Positions 15,864 through 23,929 of a stretch of DNA of 64,000 nucleotides are shown here, in pieces. The stretch spans positions 124,001 to 188,000 of the forward strand of contig NZ_ATWH01000002.1 of assembly GCF_000421145.1 (NCBI RefSeq), written 5' to 3'. Position 1 is the first letter of the stretch, and each line of letters opens with the position of its first letter. Below the pieces are notes generated by a model. That model saw nothing but the letters and a program-made list of their open reading frames with translations. It did no database searches and was not told where the DNA came from. A program made the position numbers and the translations under genes. This stretch comes from Glaciibacter superstes DSM 21135. Lineage in GTDB: Bacteria > Actinomycetota > Actinomycetes > Actinomycetales > Microbacteriaceae.

Positions 15864-17159
15864 TCAGGTCTCGAGTCGGATGGGACGGCGCGCGAGCACC
15901 AGGAACAGCATCGCAGTGGCTGCTGCGATGATGGTCGCCACCCAGAACACGGTGGTGACGTCGGCGATCGCCGCCATCACCGCGGCGATGCCCGCGCCGA
16001 TCGGCAGCGACCCCACGCCGATTACGCGGTAGGCCGCATAGGCGCGGCCGAGCAGGTGCTCCTCGATCTCCTGCTGTCGGTAGGAGGAGACGATGACCCG
16101 CCACAGGGTGGAACCGGAGGACGCGAGGATGATCCCGGCGACCACGACCCAAAGCGGCGCTCCGAGTGCGACCGGCAGCACCAGCATTACCGTGCCCGCC
16201 ATGTCGGTGAACAGCAGGAGTCGGGTCGGCACGCGACGGATGAGCATGGGCGCGAGCAGGGAAGAGCCGATGCCACCGAGCGCCGCGAGCGACAACACGA
16301 GCCCGTAGGTTGTGGGGTCGAGTCCGAGCGGTCCGGGTCGGACGGCGTAGACGACGAAGAGCGCGTAGAACATCGCCCACGCCAAATTCGTCAGCGACGT
16401 CAGCACGGTCAGACTGCGCAGCACCGGGTGTCGCCAGAGCGTCACCAGCCCGTCGCGCAGCCGCAGCTTCGCGGCCGGATCTGGTGCACTTTCATCCACG
16501 GTTCGCCTCGACAGCGCCACGATCGCGACGGCGAGCAGTGCCGCGCCGGCGTATAGCGCGAACAACGCCCCGAGGGCGACCGTGAAACCGAGCCCGATCA
16601 GAATTCCGGCGAGCGGGCGTCCGACAAGCTCGTTGGTGACCGTGATCGCCGCCTCGATGGCGGAGTTCGCGGCGGTTCTGCGGGCGGGCTCCACGACCGC
16701 GGGCACGGATGCGTTCAGGGCGGTGTCCACGAGGATCTCGCCGAGACCGTAGATTGCGGCGGCGAGCAAGATCGCCCACAGCGGCACCGTGCCGAGGGTC
16801 GCCCAGAGCCCGAGCCCGCCGAAGGCAGCGCCGCGCGCGAGGTTGCCGGTGACGAGGACGACACGCTTGGGGAGCCGGTCGACCAGCCAGCCCGCATGCA
16901 GCCCCACCACCGGCCAGGCGAGGGTCAAGGCGACCGTGATGACCGCGACGCCGGCAGCGTCCGTCCCGCCGTCGAGGGCGAGCAGCGGCAACACGACCAG
17001 CGCCATGCCGTCGGCAAGATTGGATGCCGCGGTGCTCGACCAGAGCAGGCGAAATCCGGTTCGCTCCACCACTTTGTCCACGCTACGGCCTGCCGTGGAG
17101 GCCCTGAACGGGTCGGCGTCGGACCTGTCAGGGGTGCGCGAGGTCACTGGCGGATCCAC
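15864..17159 (-). CDS. MFS transporter (drug/metabolite exporter type)
   Basis: About 400 residues form 12 hydrophobic segments beginning at F-R-L-L-W-S-S-T-A-A-S-N-L-A-D-G, a typical start of actinobacterial MFS exporters, with a D-R-L-P-K-R loop between helices 2 and 3. The start is uncertain. GTG at 17159 gives 431 residues, while GTG codons at 17147 or 17081 would shorten the soluble N-terminus. No clear ribosome-binding site decides. It is divergent from the broken AlkD-like gene. The substrate is unknown. Confidence 0.82.
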   Translation of the reverse strand: MDPPVTSRTPDRSDADPFRASTAGRSVDKVVERTGFRLLWSSTAASNLADGMALVVLPLLALDGGTDAAGVAVITVALTLAWPVVGLHAGWLVDRLPKRVVLVTGNLARGAAFGGLGLWATLGTVPLWAILLAAAIYGLGEILVDTALNASVPAVVEPARRTAANSAIEAAITVTNELVGRPLAGILIGLGFTVALGALFALYAGAALLAVAIVALSRRTVDESAPDPAAKLRLRDGLVTLWRHPVLRSLTVLTSLTNLAWAMFYALFVVYAVRPGPLGLDPTTYGLVLSLAALGGIGSSLLAPMLIRRVPTRLLLFTDMAGTVMLVLPVALGAPLWVVVAGIILASSGSTLWRVIVSSYRQQEIEEHLLGRAYAAYRVIGVGSLPIGAGIAAVMAAIADVTTVFWVATIIAAATAMLFLVLARRPIRLET

Positions 17160-17162
17160 TGC

Positions 17163-17916
17163 TCGGAGCGCGCGACGCAAGCATTCATTGGGCAGCTCCG
17201 CCACCTCAGCTCGGCGGTTGAACTCGAAAAGATCAAGCGCTACTTCAAGGCCGGTACCGGTGATTATGGTGAGGGCGATCTGTTCGTCGGCGTCCGGATG
17301 GGCCAGGTGTTCGCCCTGGCGGCGCAAATACACAGGCATGTCTCTCGACCAGATCGAGGAGCTGCTGGAGAGTCCCATCCACGAGGCGCGGGCAGGGGCT
17401 GTCAAGATCATGGCCAAGCAGTCCGCTGGCAGGACCGCTACCGATCAACTCAAGAAGCGGCTGTTCGAGTTGTATCTGCGACGCATCGACCGGATCAACA
17501 ATTGGGATCTCGTGGACCTTGGCGCCTGGGATGTTGTTGGCCGATACCTCGCCGACAAGCCCCGCGGAGTCCTCGATGAGCTCGCACTTTCAGCTAACCT
17601 CTGGGAACGCCGCACCGCCATCTTGGCAACTTTGTACTTTCTGCGCCGTGGTGAGGTCGACGACACCATGCGCCTTGCCGGACTGCTCCTAGATGATGAC
17701 CAGGACCTCATCCACAAGGCTGTCGGTGGCGTGTTGCGGGAAGCCGGACAGCGAGATCGCGACCGATTGCTGCAGTTTCTCGATGCCCATGCCGCAGCCA
17801 TGCCGCGGACCATGCTGCGTTACGCCATCGAGCACCTCGATCAGGATCAACGAAGCTACTACCGCGCTCTCCGCACGTGGATGATTACCCCCACTTCGCG
17901 CTCACCGAAGAAGTGA
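17163..17916 (+). pseudogene. Frameshifted AlkD-like DNA alkylation repair gene
   Basis: One frame from about 17163 encodes the N-terminal part of a HEAT-like AlkD family protein (F-I-G-Q-L-R-H-L, K-R-Y-F-K-A-G-T-G-D-Y-G-E-G-D, G-V-R-M-G-Q-V-F-A-L-A). The rest continues in the next frame from the ATG at 17338 (S-L-D-Q-I-E-E-L-L-E-S-P-I-H-E-A-R-A onward, 192 residues). Removing one base near 17334-17337 would join them. The N-terminal frame also has no usual start codon. AlkD removes positively charged alkylated bases. The C-terminal piece may still be translated but lacks the first helices. Confidence 0.75.
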
Positions 17917-17934
17917 ATGCACCTGCTGTGCGCG

Positions 17935-18336
17935 TCAGCGCGGCCAGCTGTCGAGCAGCCGGTGGATGATCGAGGGGACGCGAACGGTGACGGCGATCCA
18001 GAAGAGATCGTCGTTCATCCCGTCATAACCGGCGTGTGCCGCGATGTTGCGGGTCGTGCGAATCGCGGCCACTTCGTCGGTGGTGAGCAGCCGGGCTGAC
18101 GCGGCGAACTCGGGGTGTTCGAGCAATGCCGCCAGCCGGATCACGACCATTCTGGCCACGTCATAGTGCGAGGAACTCTCGGTAAAACCTTCCCGTCCCG
18201 ACTCGGCGACGCTCTTGGTGCGGTGTAGAATTCGCACGAGCTCTCCGCGAAGATTCTGCGCATCTTGGGCGAGGCGGCGGGTGGGAAATCGGAGTGGGGC
18301 CGGTTCGAAGCGGCGCTCGCCATCTCCATTCGTCAC
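17935..18336 (-). CDS. HepT-like HEPN toxin of a MNT/HEPN pair
   Basis: The 133-residue helical protein carries the HEPN RNase-type motif R-x4-H (R-N-I-A-A-H-A-G-Y) near residue 104. GTG at 18336 overlaps the stop of the nucleotidyltransferase gene by 4 bp (GTGA), so the pair is translationally coupled. In HepT/MntA systems the HEPN protein is the toxin and the nucleotidyltransferase neutralises it by modifying a tyrosine near this motif. The Tyr here is three residues after the His. An open frame extends further upstream, but it lies within the partner gene. Confidence 0.72.
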   Translation of the reverse strand: MTNGDGERRFEPAPLRFPTRRLAQDAQNLRGELVRILHRTKSVAESGREGFTESSSHYDVARMVVIRLAALLEHPEFAASARLLTTDEVAAIRTTRNIAAHAGYDGMNDDLFWIAVTVRVPSIIHRLLDSWPR

Positions 18337-18683
18337 AACGGAACGGCTTCGGCTTTGGCCGCCTCGAGCACCGACGAGCGACTCGTGTTGGCCACTACGT
18401 CGACGGGAAAACCCGTCAGGCGGCAAACCTCATCGGTGAAGAGAGCGATGTCGAAGAGATCGACGCCGGGGCCAGTGGAGACCAGCAAGTCGATATCGCT
18501 GTCGAAACCGTCTTCGCCCCGCACTGTAGAGCCGAAAACTCGCACGTTCGTGAAACCGCGGTGCGCCGCGAGCACGGAGATTTCTTTCGCGAACTCCGCT
18601 AGCGGAAGAGAGGGGCGGTAGTCGGCCGCTTGGAGTACTCGCTCGAGCATCTCGTCGGACGCCTTCCGCTTCTGCGATTCCAT
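18333..18683 (-). CDS. MntA-like minimal nucleotidyltransferase antitoxin
   Basis: The 116-residue protein has the nucleotidyltransferase signature G-S-x10-D-x-D (G-S-T-V-R-G then D-I-D) near residues 51-65, flanked by V-R-V-F and L-L-V. Such minimal enzymes pair with HepT-like proteins and silence them by adding AMP. It is the upstream gene of the coupled pair. Length and motif agree with the family. Confidence 0.75.
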   Translation of the reverse strand: MESQKRKASDEMLERVLQAADYRPSLPLAEFAKEISVLAAHRGFTNVRVFGSTVRGEDGFDSDIDLLVSTGPGVDLFDIALFTDEVCRLTGFPVDVVANTSRSSVLEAAKAEAVPL

Positions 18684-18719
18684 CTGGGGGAATTCCTATG
18701 CCGGGATTCCGGCTGCTGG

Positions 18720-18733
18720 TATACCTTTGGCTC
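18720..18733 (+). promoter_or_regulatory. Candidate -10 element for a leaderless MDR transcript
   Basis: TATACCT at 18720-18726 ends only 7 bp before the ATG at 18734, and no ribosome-binding site is present. This spacing fits a -10 box with transcription starting at or next to the start codon, as in leaderless actinobacterial mRNAs. Confidence 0.4.
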
Positions 18734-19705
18734 ATGCGCGCTGTCGTGTATTCGAAATACGGGCCACCTGCTGTTCTCCGGCTGGAGGAGGTCGCGAAGC
18801 CCGGTCCGAAAGCCGGCGAACTGCTCGTCGCGGTGCGCGCGGCATCCGTCAACCGCACCGATTGTGGATTTCTCAGCGGCAAGCCGCGCTTCGTGCGATT
18901 ATTCATCGGACTCACACGTCCGAAGCAGTCGATTCTGGGGTGCGAGTTCGCCGGTCGGATCGAAGCCGTTGGCGCGCAGGTGACGACGTTTGAGGTCGGT
19001 CAGCGGGTGTTTGGATACAACGGCGTAAACTTCGGCGGGCACGCAGAGTATCTGACCATACCTGAGCACGGTCTCGTGGCGTTGATCCCGGCGGGAATGT
19101 CATACGCTGAGGCTGCTCCGAGTATCGAAGGCGCCCACTATGCACTGAATATACTTCGCGCCGCGCGCATCGCACGAGGCCAGAACGTGCTCATTTATGG
19201 TGCGACGGGCGCTATCGGTTCCGCAGCAGTCCAGCTCGCCAAACACTTCGGCGCTGATGTTACGGCGGTCTGCGACACGAAGAACCTCGCGCTCGTGAAG
19301 TCTCTGGGAGCCGATCGGGTCATCGACTACACGACAGAGGATTTCACCAGAATCGACGATGATTTCGACATGGTGGTGGATGCCGTCGGCAAGAGTTCGT
19401 TTCGCCGCTGCAAGCCTCTCTTGAAGCGCGGGGGAGTGTATCTCTCATCCGACTTGGGCTTCATGCTTCAAAACCCGATCCTCGCCCTCACGACTCGGCT
19501 GTTCGGTTCGAAGAAGGTCATGTTCCCGATTCCGCGCGACACGAGAGATGACGTTGACTTTCTGAAGGAGCTGATGGAATCCCGGGAGTTCCGGGCCGTC
19601 ATTGACCGGGAATACCCGCTCGACGACATTCGTGAGGCATACGACTACGTCGCGTCGGGCGTCAAGATCGGAAACGTCGTAATCCGGGTGGAGAACGAAA
19701 GCTGA
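18734..19705 (+). CDS. Zinc-free MDR-family NAD(P)-dependent oxidoreductase
   Basis: The 323-residue protein begins M-R-A-V-V-Y-S-K-Y-G-P-P and has the Rossmann motif Y-G-A-T-G-A-I-G-S near residue 155, with V-C-D-T-K as coenzyme loop. Zinc-binding cysteines are absent, so it is a quinone-reductase-like MDR enzyme, a paralogue of 412-1362. The start is the ATG at 18734. An open frame 12 codons longer exists but adds unrelated residues. A fragment nearly identical to its C-terminus lies at 13715-13780. The substrate is unknown. Confidence 0.86.
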   Translation: MRAVVYSKYGPPAVLRLEEVAKPGPKAGELLVAVRAASVNRTDCGFLSGKPRFVRLFIGLTRPKQSILGCEFAGRIEAVGAQVTTFEVGQRVFGYNGVNFGGHAEYLTIPEHGLVALIPAGMSYAEAAPSIEGAHYALNILRAARIARGQNVLIYGATGAIGSAAVQLAKHFGADVTAVCDTKNLALVKSLGADRVIDYTTEDFTRIDDDFDMVVDAVGKSSFRRCKPLLKRGGVYLSSDLGFMLQNPILALTTRLFGSKKVMFPIPRDTRDDVDFLKELMESREFRAVIDREYPLDDIREAYDYVASGVKIGNVVIRVENES

Positions 19706-19729
19706 AGTGCTGCCGAGACGAGGCGCGTT

Positions 19730-20104
19730 ATGAGCAACGAAGCAGGAACCGTCGACAACTACATCGCCGGATTTCCTGAAGACACGCAGGTCGTGTTGCA
19801 GCGGGTCCGTGAGATGGTGCACGCGGCAATTCCCAACGCGGAAGAGACCATCACCTACGACATGCCGACATTCCGAGTCGGCGAGCGAAGCGTCGTCTAC
19901 CTCGCCGGGTGGAAGAACCACATCGCGTTCTATGAGGTGTACCCGCAGCGCGAACCGCTCGAGACCGAGATCGCACCGTATCGTTCCGGCAAAGACACCG
20001 TGAAGTTCCCGCTCAAGAATGCCATGCCCTACGATCTGATCGAGCGTCTGGTGGCGGCAATCGCCAGCCGGGATTCAACCGCAGACGACACCGCGAACGC
20101 ATGA
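19730..20104 (+). CDS. DUF1801 family protein (YdhG-like)
   Basis: The 124-residue protein shows the DUF1801 pattern: V-D-N-Y-I-A-G-F-P at the start, E-E-T-I-T-Y-D-M-P-T-F, H-I-A-F-Y, and K-D-T-V-K-F-P near the end. Relatives include the Bacillus YdhG/FrataxinYdhG group, proposed to help iron handling, but most members are uncharacterised. It starts 24 bp after the MDR gene on the same strand and may be co-transcribed. Confidence 0.85.
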   Translation: MSNEAGTVDNYIAGFPEDTQVVLQRVREMVHAAIPNAEETITYDMPTFRVGERSVVYLAGWKNHIAFYEVYPQREPLETEIAPYRSGKDTVKFPLKNAMPYDLIERLVAAIASRDSTADDTANA

Positions 20105-20213
20105 CGCGCGGCTGACGATCGCATCCGTCATCGTCGGCCGCGTTTCCACACGCGAGAGGCGCGGGTAGTCTTCCGGTAAGCGCCCGATTCTCATCGACGG
20201 AAAGTTGCACCGG

Positions 20214-21437
20214 ATGGACGTATCGCCACTCGTTTGGATCCTCACCATTGCGGCAATACTCGCCCTCCTCGCGTTCGACTACTTCTTCCACGTGCGCAAG
20301 GCCCACGCACCGACGCTCAAAGAAGCCGGCATCTGGTCGTCGATCTACGTCGGAATTGCGCTGCTGTTCGGGGTCGGCGTCCTTGTGCTCGGTGGAATGG
20401 ACGCGGGCTCAGAGTACTTCGCCGGGTACATCACCGAAAAGGCGCTCTCGGTCGACAATCTCTTCGTCTTCCTCATCCTTATGACCAGTTTTCGAGTTCC
20501 ACGCGAAGACCAGCAGAAAGTGCTGCTGTTCGGCATCACTTTCTCGCTCATCGCGCGCACCGGGTTCATCTTCATCGGGGCTTCTCTGATCAATTCCTTC
20601 GCCTGGGTTTTCTACCTCTTCGGCCTCATCCTCCTGCTCACCGCGGGAAACATGCTGAAGCCCGATAGCTCGGAGTCGAAATCCGGCGACAACATCATCG
20701 TGCGGATGGTGCGCAAGATCTTCCACACCAGCCCGGAATACGACGGCGACAAGCTTTTCACCACCTACAACGGCAAGCGTGCCCTCACGCCGATGCTTCT
20801 GGTCATGGTCGCCATCGCCGGAACCGATGTGCTTTTCGCTTTGGATTCGATCCCAGCTATCTTCGGCCTGACGCAGAACGTGTACATCGTGTTCACCGCG
20901 ACCGCCTTCTCCCTGCTCGGCCTCCGGCAGCTCTACTTCTTGCTGGACGGACTCCTGGACCGTCTCATCTACCTCTCCTTCGGCCTCGCGGCGATCCTCG
21001 GCTTCATTGGAGTGAAGCTCATCATGCACGCCCTGCACGAGAACAATCTGCCTTTCATCAACGAGGGAGAGCCCGTTCCGGTATTTGAGATCTCGACCGC
21101 GCTCTCGCTCACGGTCATCCTTGGAGTACTCGTCATCACCGTGTTCGCCTCGCTGTTCAGTCCCAGGGGTCGGGCACAGACCGTCATTGCCAATGCACGT
21201 CGCCACGCCACCGAGTACCTTGACCTCGGCTACACCGCTGACCACACCGAGCGCATTCGCGTCTACCAGAAGCTGGTCTCTGAGACGGAAACCATTCGTG
21301 GCCTCGCGCCGAAGTACCGCGCGTTGGTGCACGACGAGCCGGAACTCATGAGTCTGTTGACGCGGGCGCGCACGGAGCACGATGAGTCCGTCGTTCGAGC
21401 TCAGGAAGACGGCACAGCGTCGGCCATCCCGGAGTAG
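20214..21437 (+). CDS. TerC/Alx-family integral membrane protein
   Basis: The 407-residue protein has about 9 hydrophobic helices and the TerC hallmarks: E-K-A-L-S-V-D-N-L-F-V-F near residue 78, and T-D-V-L-F-A-L-D-S-I-P-A-I-F in the second half. Acidic residues in these helices are conserved. TerC/Alx proteins are linked to manganese export and tellurite resistance and act in the inner membrane. A roughly 90-residue soluble C-terminal tail is present. The ATG at 20214 fits the first helix. I looked for a manganese riboswitch upstream and saw no convincing one. Confidence 0.9.
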   Translation: MDVSPLVWILTIAAILALLAFDYFFHVRKAHAPTLKEAGIWSSIYVGIALLFGVGVLVLGGMDAGSEYFAGYITEKALSVDNLFVFLILMTSFRVPREDQQKVLLFGITFSLIARTGFIFIGASLINSFAWVFYLFGLILLLTAGNMLKPDSSESKSGDNIIVRMVRKIFHTSPEYDGDKLFTTYNGKRALTPMLLVMVAIAGTDVLFALDSIPAIFGLTQNVYIVFTATAFSLLGLRQLYFLLDGLLDRLIYLSFGLAAILGFIGVKLIMHALHENNLPFINEGEPVPVFEISTALSLTVILGVLVITVFASLFSPRGRAQTVIANARRHATEYLDLGYTADHTERIRVYQKLVSETETIRGLAPKYRALVHDEPELMSLLTRARTEHDESVVRAQEDGTASAIPE

Positions 21438-21535
21438 ATGACCAGTCGCTGCCAGCATTCCGCAATCTCACGCGCCCTCGGGCGGGTTGACCAGAAGGTC
21501 GATTCGATCGGTGAGGTAAGCAGCCCGTTCCGACG

Positions 21536-22162
21536 CTAACCGCCGACGACGGCTTTCACCGGCTGCCTGAGTATCGTCTTGAGCTTCTCGGGCGCCGTGC
21601 GCCGTGCGTCACTGAGGTAGATCTCATGGTGATGCCCATTGAAGGTCAGGCCATGCTCTGGCATGTACTGGTTGTGCAGCCGGTCGAGCGTCGGTGCTTC
21701 GGCGTCGTATGAGCCGACGTGCAGGATCTGCGCGCTGGTGCCCTCGGCCAGAGTCAGCAGCCGCACTCGCTCGAGTGCTGCGAGGTCTTTCTTGGCCCGG
21801 GCTTTCGCGACGGCATCCGTCACCATCTCAGGCGTGATCCAATCGGGCTGCACGATCATCATCGTCCAGCTCCAGGCGCTCTTGTCGCGGGTGACGAACG
21901 ACGACATGTCGTCTGCCCACCAGAGTCCCTCCAGCGGTCCGACGACGAAGTCGCGTTCGAGGTTCCTCTTGCTGTCGAACTTCACGCCGTACGCGACCGG
22001 ATAGAGCGCCTCAATCGCGTTGACGTACTCCGCCGAAGTGTTTGGATCGCCGTGACCGTCGATCGCGATGTACGACAACTCCGGCACCTCGACCAGAGAG
22101 AACTCCTTCGCACTCGGGGCGTAGAGCGCCTTGTGCGCCTTCTTGACGTCGTATTTGTCCAT
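21536..22162 (-). CDS. GyrI-like small-molecule-binding domain protein
   Basis: The 208-residue protein is a stand-alone GyrI-like/SRPBCC-related ligand-binding domain: M-D-K-Y-D-V-K-K-A-H, L-S-Y-I-A-I-D-G-H-G-D-P, L-W-W-A-D-D, and H-E-I-Y-L-S-D-A-R-R near the C-terminus. Relatives occur as effector domains of AraC-type regulators and alone, where some hydrolyse toxic esters. There is no DNA-binding domain here. It is transcribed alone. Confidence 0.82.
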   Translation of the reverse strand: MDKYDVKKAHKALYAPSAKEFSLVEVPELSYIAIDGHGDPNTSAEYVNAIEALYPVAYGVKFDSKRNLERDFVVGPLEGLWWADDMSSFVTRDKSAWSWTMMIVQPDWITPEMVTDAVAKARAKKDLAALERVRLLTLAEGTSAQILHVGSYDAEAPTLDRLHNQYMPEHGLTFNGHHHEIYLSDARRTAPEKLKTILRQPVKAVVGG

Positions 22163-22220
22163 CGTGGTCTCCCTGTTCAGCGCCGCCGAATCCGGCCAGC
22201 GCTACGAGAACCGCTGACAG

Positions 22221-22258
22221 CTGTGGGGCGTGTCGGCCCTCGCCCGCACGCCCCACAG
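22221..22258 (-). terminator. Strong hairpin left from a lost subtilase copy
   Basis: CTGTGGGGCGTG (22221-22232) pairs perfectly with CACGCCCCACAG (22247-22258) around a 14-nt loop. It lies just past the stop of the subtilase remnant on the minus strand, in the same place as the hairpin at 23881-23912 beyond the intact subtilase. Confidence 0.7.
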
Positions 22259-22272
22259 CATCCGTTTTTACA

Positions 22273-22344
22273 TCATTCCACGGCTTCGAGCGCGTCGACC
22301 AGGCCTTCACCGAAGAACACGTTGTCGTCTGCGCTGCCGGTGCA
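22273..22344 (-). pseudogene. 3' remnant of a second subtilase gene
   Basis: The stretch encodes C-T-G-S-A-D-D-N-V-F-F-G-E-G and D-A-L-E-A-V-E plus TGA. This is 22 of the last 24 residues of the intact subtilase at 23930-25429, with very similar DNA that also covers the 3' flank and terminator. Upstream (higher coordinates) similarity stops and an unrelated gene pair begins. A tandem subtilase copy appears to have been almost completely deleted or replaced. Confidence 0.8.
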
Positions 22345-22470
22345 ACTGTCGCAGCTTCTGCAACAGTTCGTCGCATTCGACCCAGAGCCGTGGAGTGATT
22401 GCTAGATTTCTGGCTGATCGTTGAATTTCCTGCAGCGGCCCATCGCCGCGCGACCGCACCTGGAGCAGAC

Positions 22471-23187
22471 ATGACCGCTACCATCGACCTGCTCAAGACC
22501 TTTCCCTCGAGCAACGCCCACCTCATCCCGGAACTCGCGCCGCAGTGGCGTTCCCTGGATTTCGCAGAGATACTGTCCCGTCCCGCCGCTTTCCTGTCTG
22601 TCAGCCAATCCAACTCGCTTTACCGCGAAGGGGGCGTGCAGTTCGCCGAACGCCACGACCTGCGTGGCAGCCTGCCTGCAACGGTGAAGGCCGTCACAGC
22701 AGCACGCCAGGCATCGAACTTCGTCTCGTTCAACTGGATCGGCTACTCGGTCTTTCGCGACCAGTACCCGCAAACGGCTTTCGACAAAGCGCAATACAAT
22801 TCGTGGACCGGGGCGTTGAACGCCAGCGACGAGCAGATCGCCTGGGACAACGAACTGGTCAGTGACCTACGTGAACTGGTGCGCCCCGGCGACAACGAGC
22901 TTTTCGAGCGAGCGTTACAGACCGCGTTCGTCGGCACCGAGCTTCCGCTCGAGCTGGCGCGCAAGCACGTGCAGGTCGTGGTGTTGACGGGCATCCACCT
23001 GGACTGGTGCATCGAAGGCAACGCTCGCCTCGCCCGCGACCACGGTTACCTGCCGATCGTTATCGGCGACGCCACAGGCGCGCAGACGGTTGAGCAGGAA
23101 CGATCGTCGTTCGAGCGAATCAACAACTACTTCGCGCCGGTGATCAGCTCTGAGCAGTTCGCCCGGTTCCTGGGAGCTTCGACGTGA
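22471..23187 (+). CDS. Isochorismatase-family cysteine hydrolase (atypical active site)
   Basis: The 238-residue protein carries the cysteine-hydrolase fold, with the nucleophile in H-L-D-W-C-I-E-G-N-A-R near residue 181 and a Lys in F-D-K-A-Q-Y-N-S-W as the second triad member. The expected catalytic Asp after the first strand (D-x-Q-N) reads S-V-S-Q-S-N, so Asp seems replaced by Ser. The ATG at 22471 follows TGGAGCAGAC. It overlaps an AmiS/UreI-type channel gene by 4 bp, which suggests amide or urea-like substrates hydrolysed after uptake. Confidence 0.75.
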   Translation: MTATIDLLKTFPSSNAHLIPELAPQWRSLDFAEILSRPAAFLSVSQSNSLYREGGVQFAERHDLRGSLPATVKAVTAARQASNFVSFNWIGYSVFRDQYPQTAFDKAQYNSWTGALNASDEQIAWDNELVSDLRELVRPGDNELFERALQTAFVGTELPLELARKHVQVVVLTGIHLDWCIEGNARLARDHGYLPIVIGDATGAQTVEQERSSFERINNYFAPVISSEQFARFLGAST

Positions 23188-23876
23188 GCGGAGTAGGCCT
23201 GCTGTTCGTCGGCGTGGTCCTGTTCGTCAACGGCCTGAACTCCATCGGGGTCGTGCCGGCCAGGAGCGCCGCGTTCCTCAACATCGTGGTCGGTGCATTC
23301 CAGATTGTCTTTCCGACGCTCGTGCTGCTGCAGAGCCCTGGCGACACTGCGGTGCTCGCCGCGACGTGGCCGAATTACCTCTTCGGCGTCACCTACCTGT
23401 GGTTCGGCCTGGGGGTGTACCTGAATCTGGAACCGCAGGGCTTCGGCTGGTACAGCTCTTTCGTCGCCGTCATCGCCCTGTACCAGGCGGTGCTGGCAGC
23501 CCCTGTTGACCCGATCTTCTCCGTCATCTGGTTCACCTGGGCTGTCATGTGGACGCTGTTCTTTCTGGTGCTGGCGCTGGGACGCAGCTCCCTGGGCACA
23601 TTCGCCGGCTGGTTCCTCATCCTCCTCGGTCTGCCCACCTGCTCACTCGTTGCGATCTTGCAGTTCCAGGGCATCTGGTCGACCGAGATCTGGACTGCCG
23701 CTCTCGCACTCCTGCTTTTGGTCGTCCTCGCCGGAGTCGCGTTCTTCGCCGCACGTGTGACGGATGCGCGTGCAGCGGCGCGCACCACAGGTGCGCGTGC
23801 GGCGGATGCCGCGACGGTCCGGTCACATCCGTCGCCTGAAGCCCAGGTCAGTCGCGAAGCACTCGTCGCCAACTGA
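23184..23876 (+). CDS. AmiS/UreI-family amide/urea transporter
   Basis: The 230-residue membrane protein has six predicted helices and the family segment W-P-N-Y-L-F-G-V-T-Y-L-W-F-G-L near residue 60. AmiS/UreI proteins are channels for short-chain amides or urea and are usually coded beside amidases or ureases. Here the partner is the isochorismatase-family hydrolase, overlapped by GTGA. About 40 residues at the C-terminus are an Ala/Arg-rich soluble tail. The gene ends at a strong hairpin shared with the convergent subtilase. Confidence 0.85.
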   Translation: MSGVGLLFVGVVLFVNGLNSIGVVPARSAAFLNIVVGAFQIVFPTLVLLQSPGDTAVLAATWPNYLFGVTYLWFGLGVYLNLEPQGFGWYSSFVAVIALYQAVLAAPVDPIFSVIWFTWAVMWTLFFLVLALGRSSLGTFAGWFLILLGLPTCSLVAILQFQGIWSTEIWTAALALLLLVVLAGVAFFAARVTDARAAARTTGARAADAATVRSHPSPEAQVSREALVAN

Positions 23877-23880
23877 CGAA

Positions 23881-23912
23881 CGGGGCGTGCCGGCCACAGC
23901 CGACACGCCCCG
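23881..23912. terminator. Bidirectional hairpin between amiS-like and subtilase genes
   Basis: CGGGGCGTGCCGGC (23881-23894) pairs with GCCGACACGCCCCG (23899-23912) with one mismatch and a 4-nt loop. It lies 4 bp after the transporter stop and 17 bp past the subtilase stop. Confidence 0.8.
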
Positions 23913-23929
23913 CAGCATCCGTTGTTAGA

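Noticed and set aside
20105-20213. Manganese (yybP-ykoY) riboswitch ahead of the TerC gene
   Set aside because: No convincing conserved loops are visible. The short hairpin-like sequence does not match the known core.
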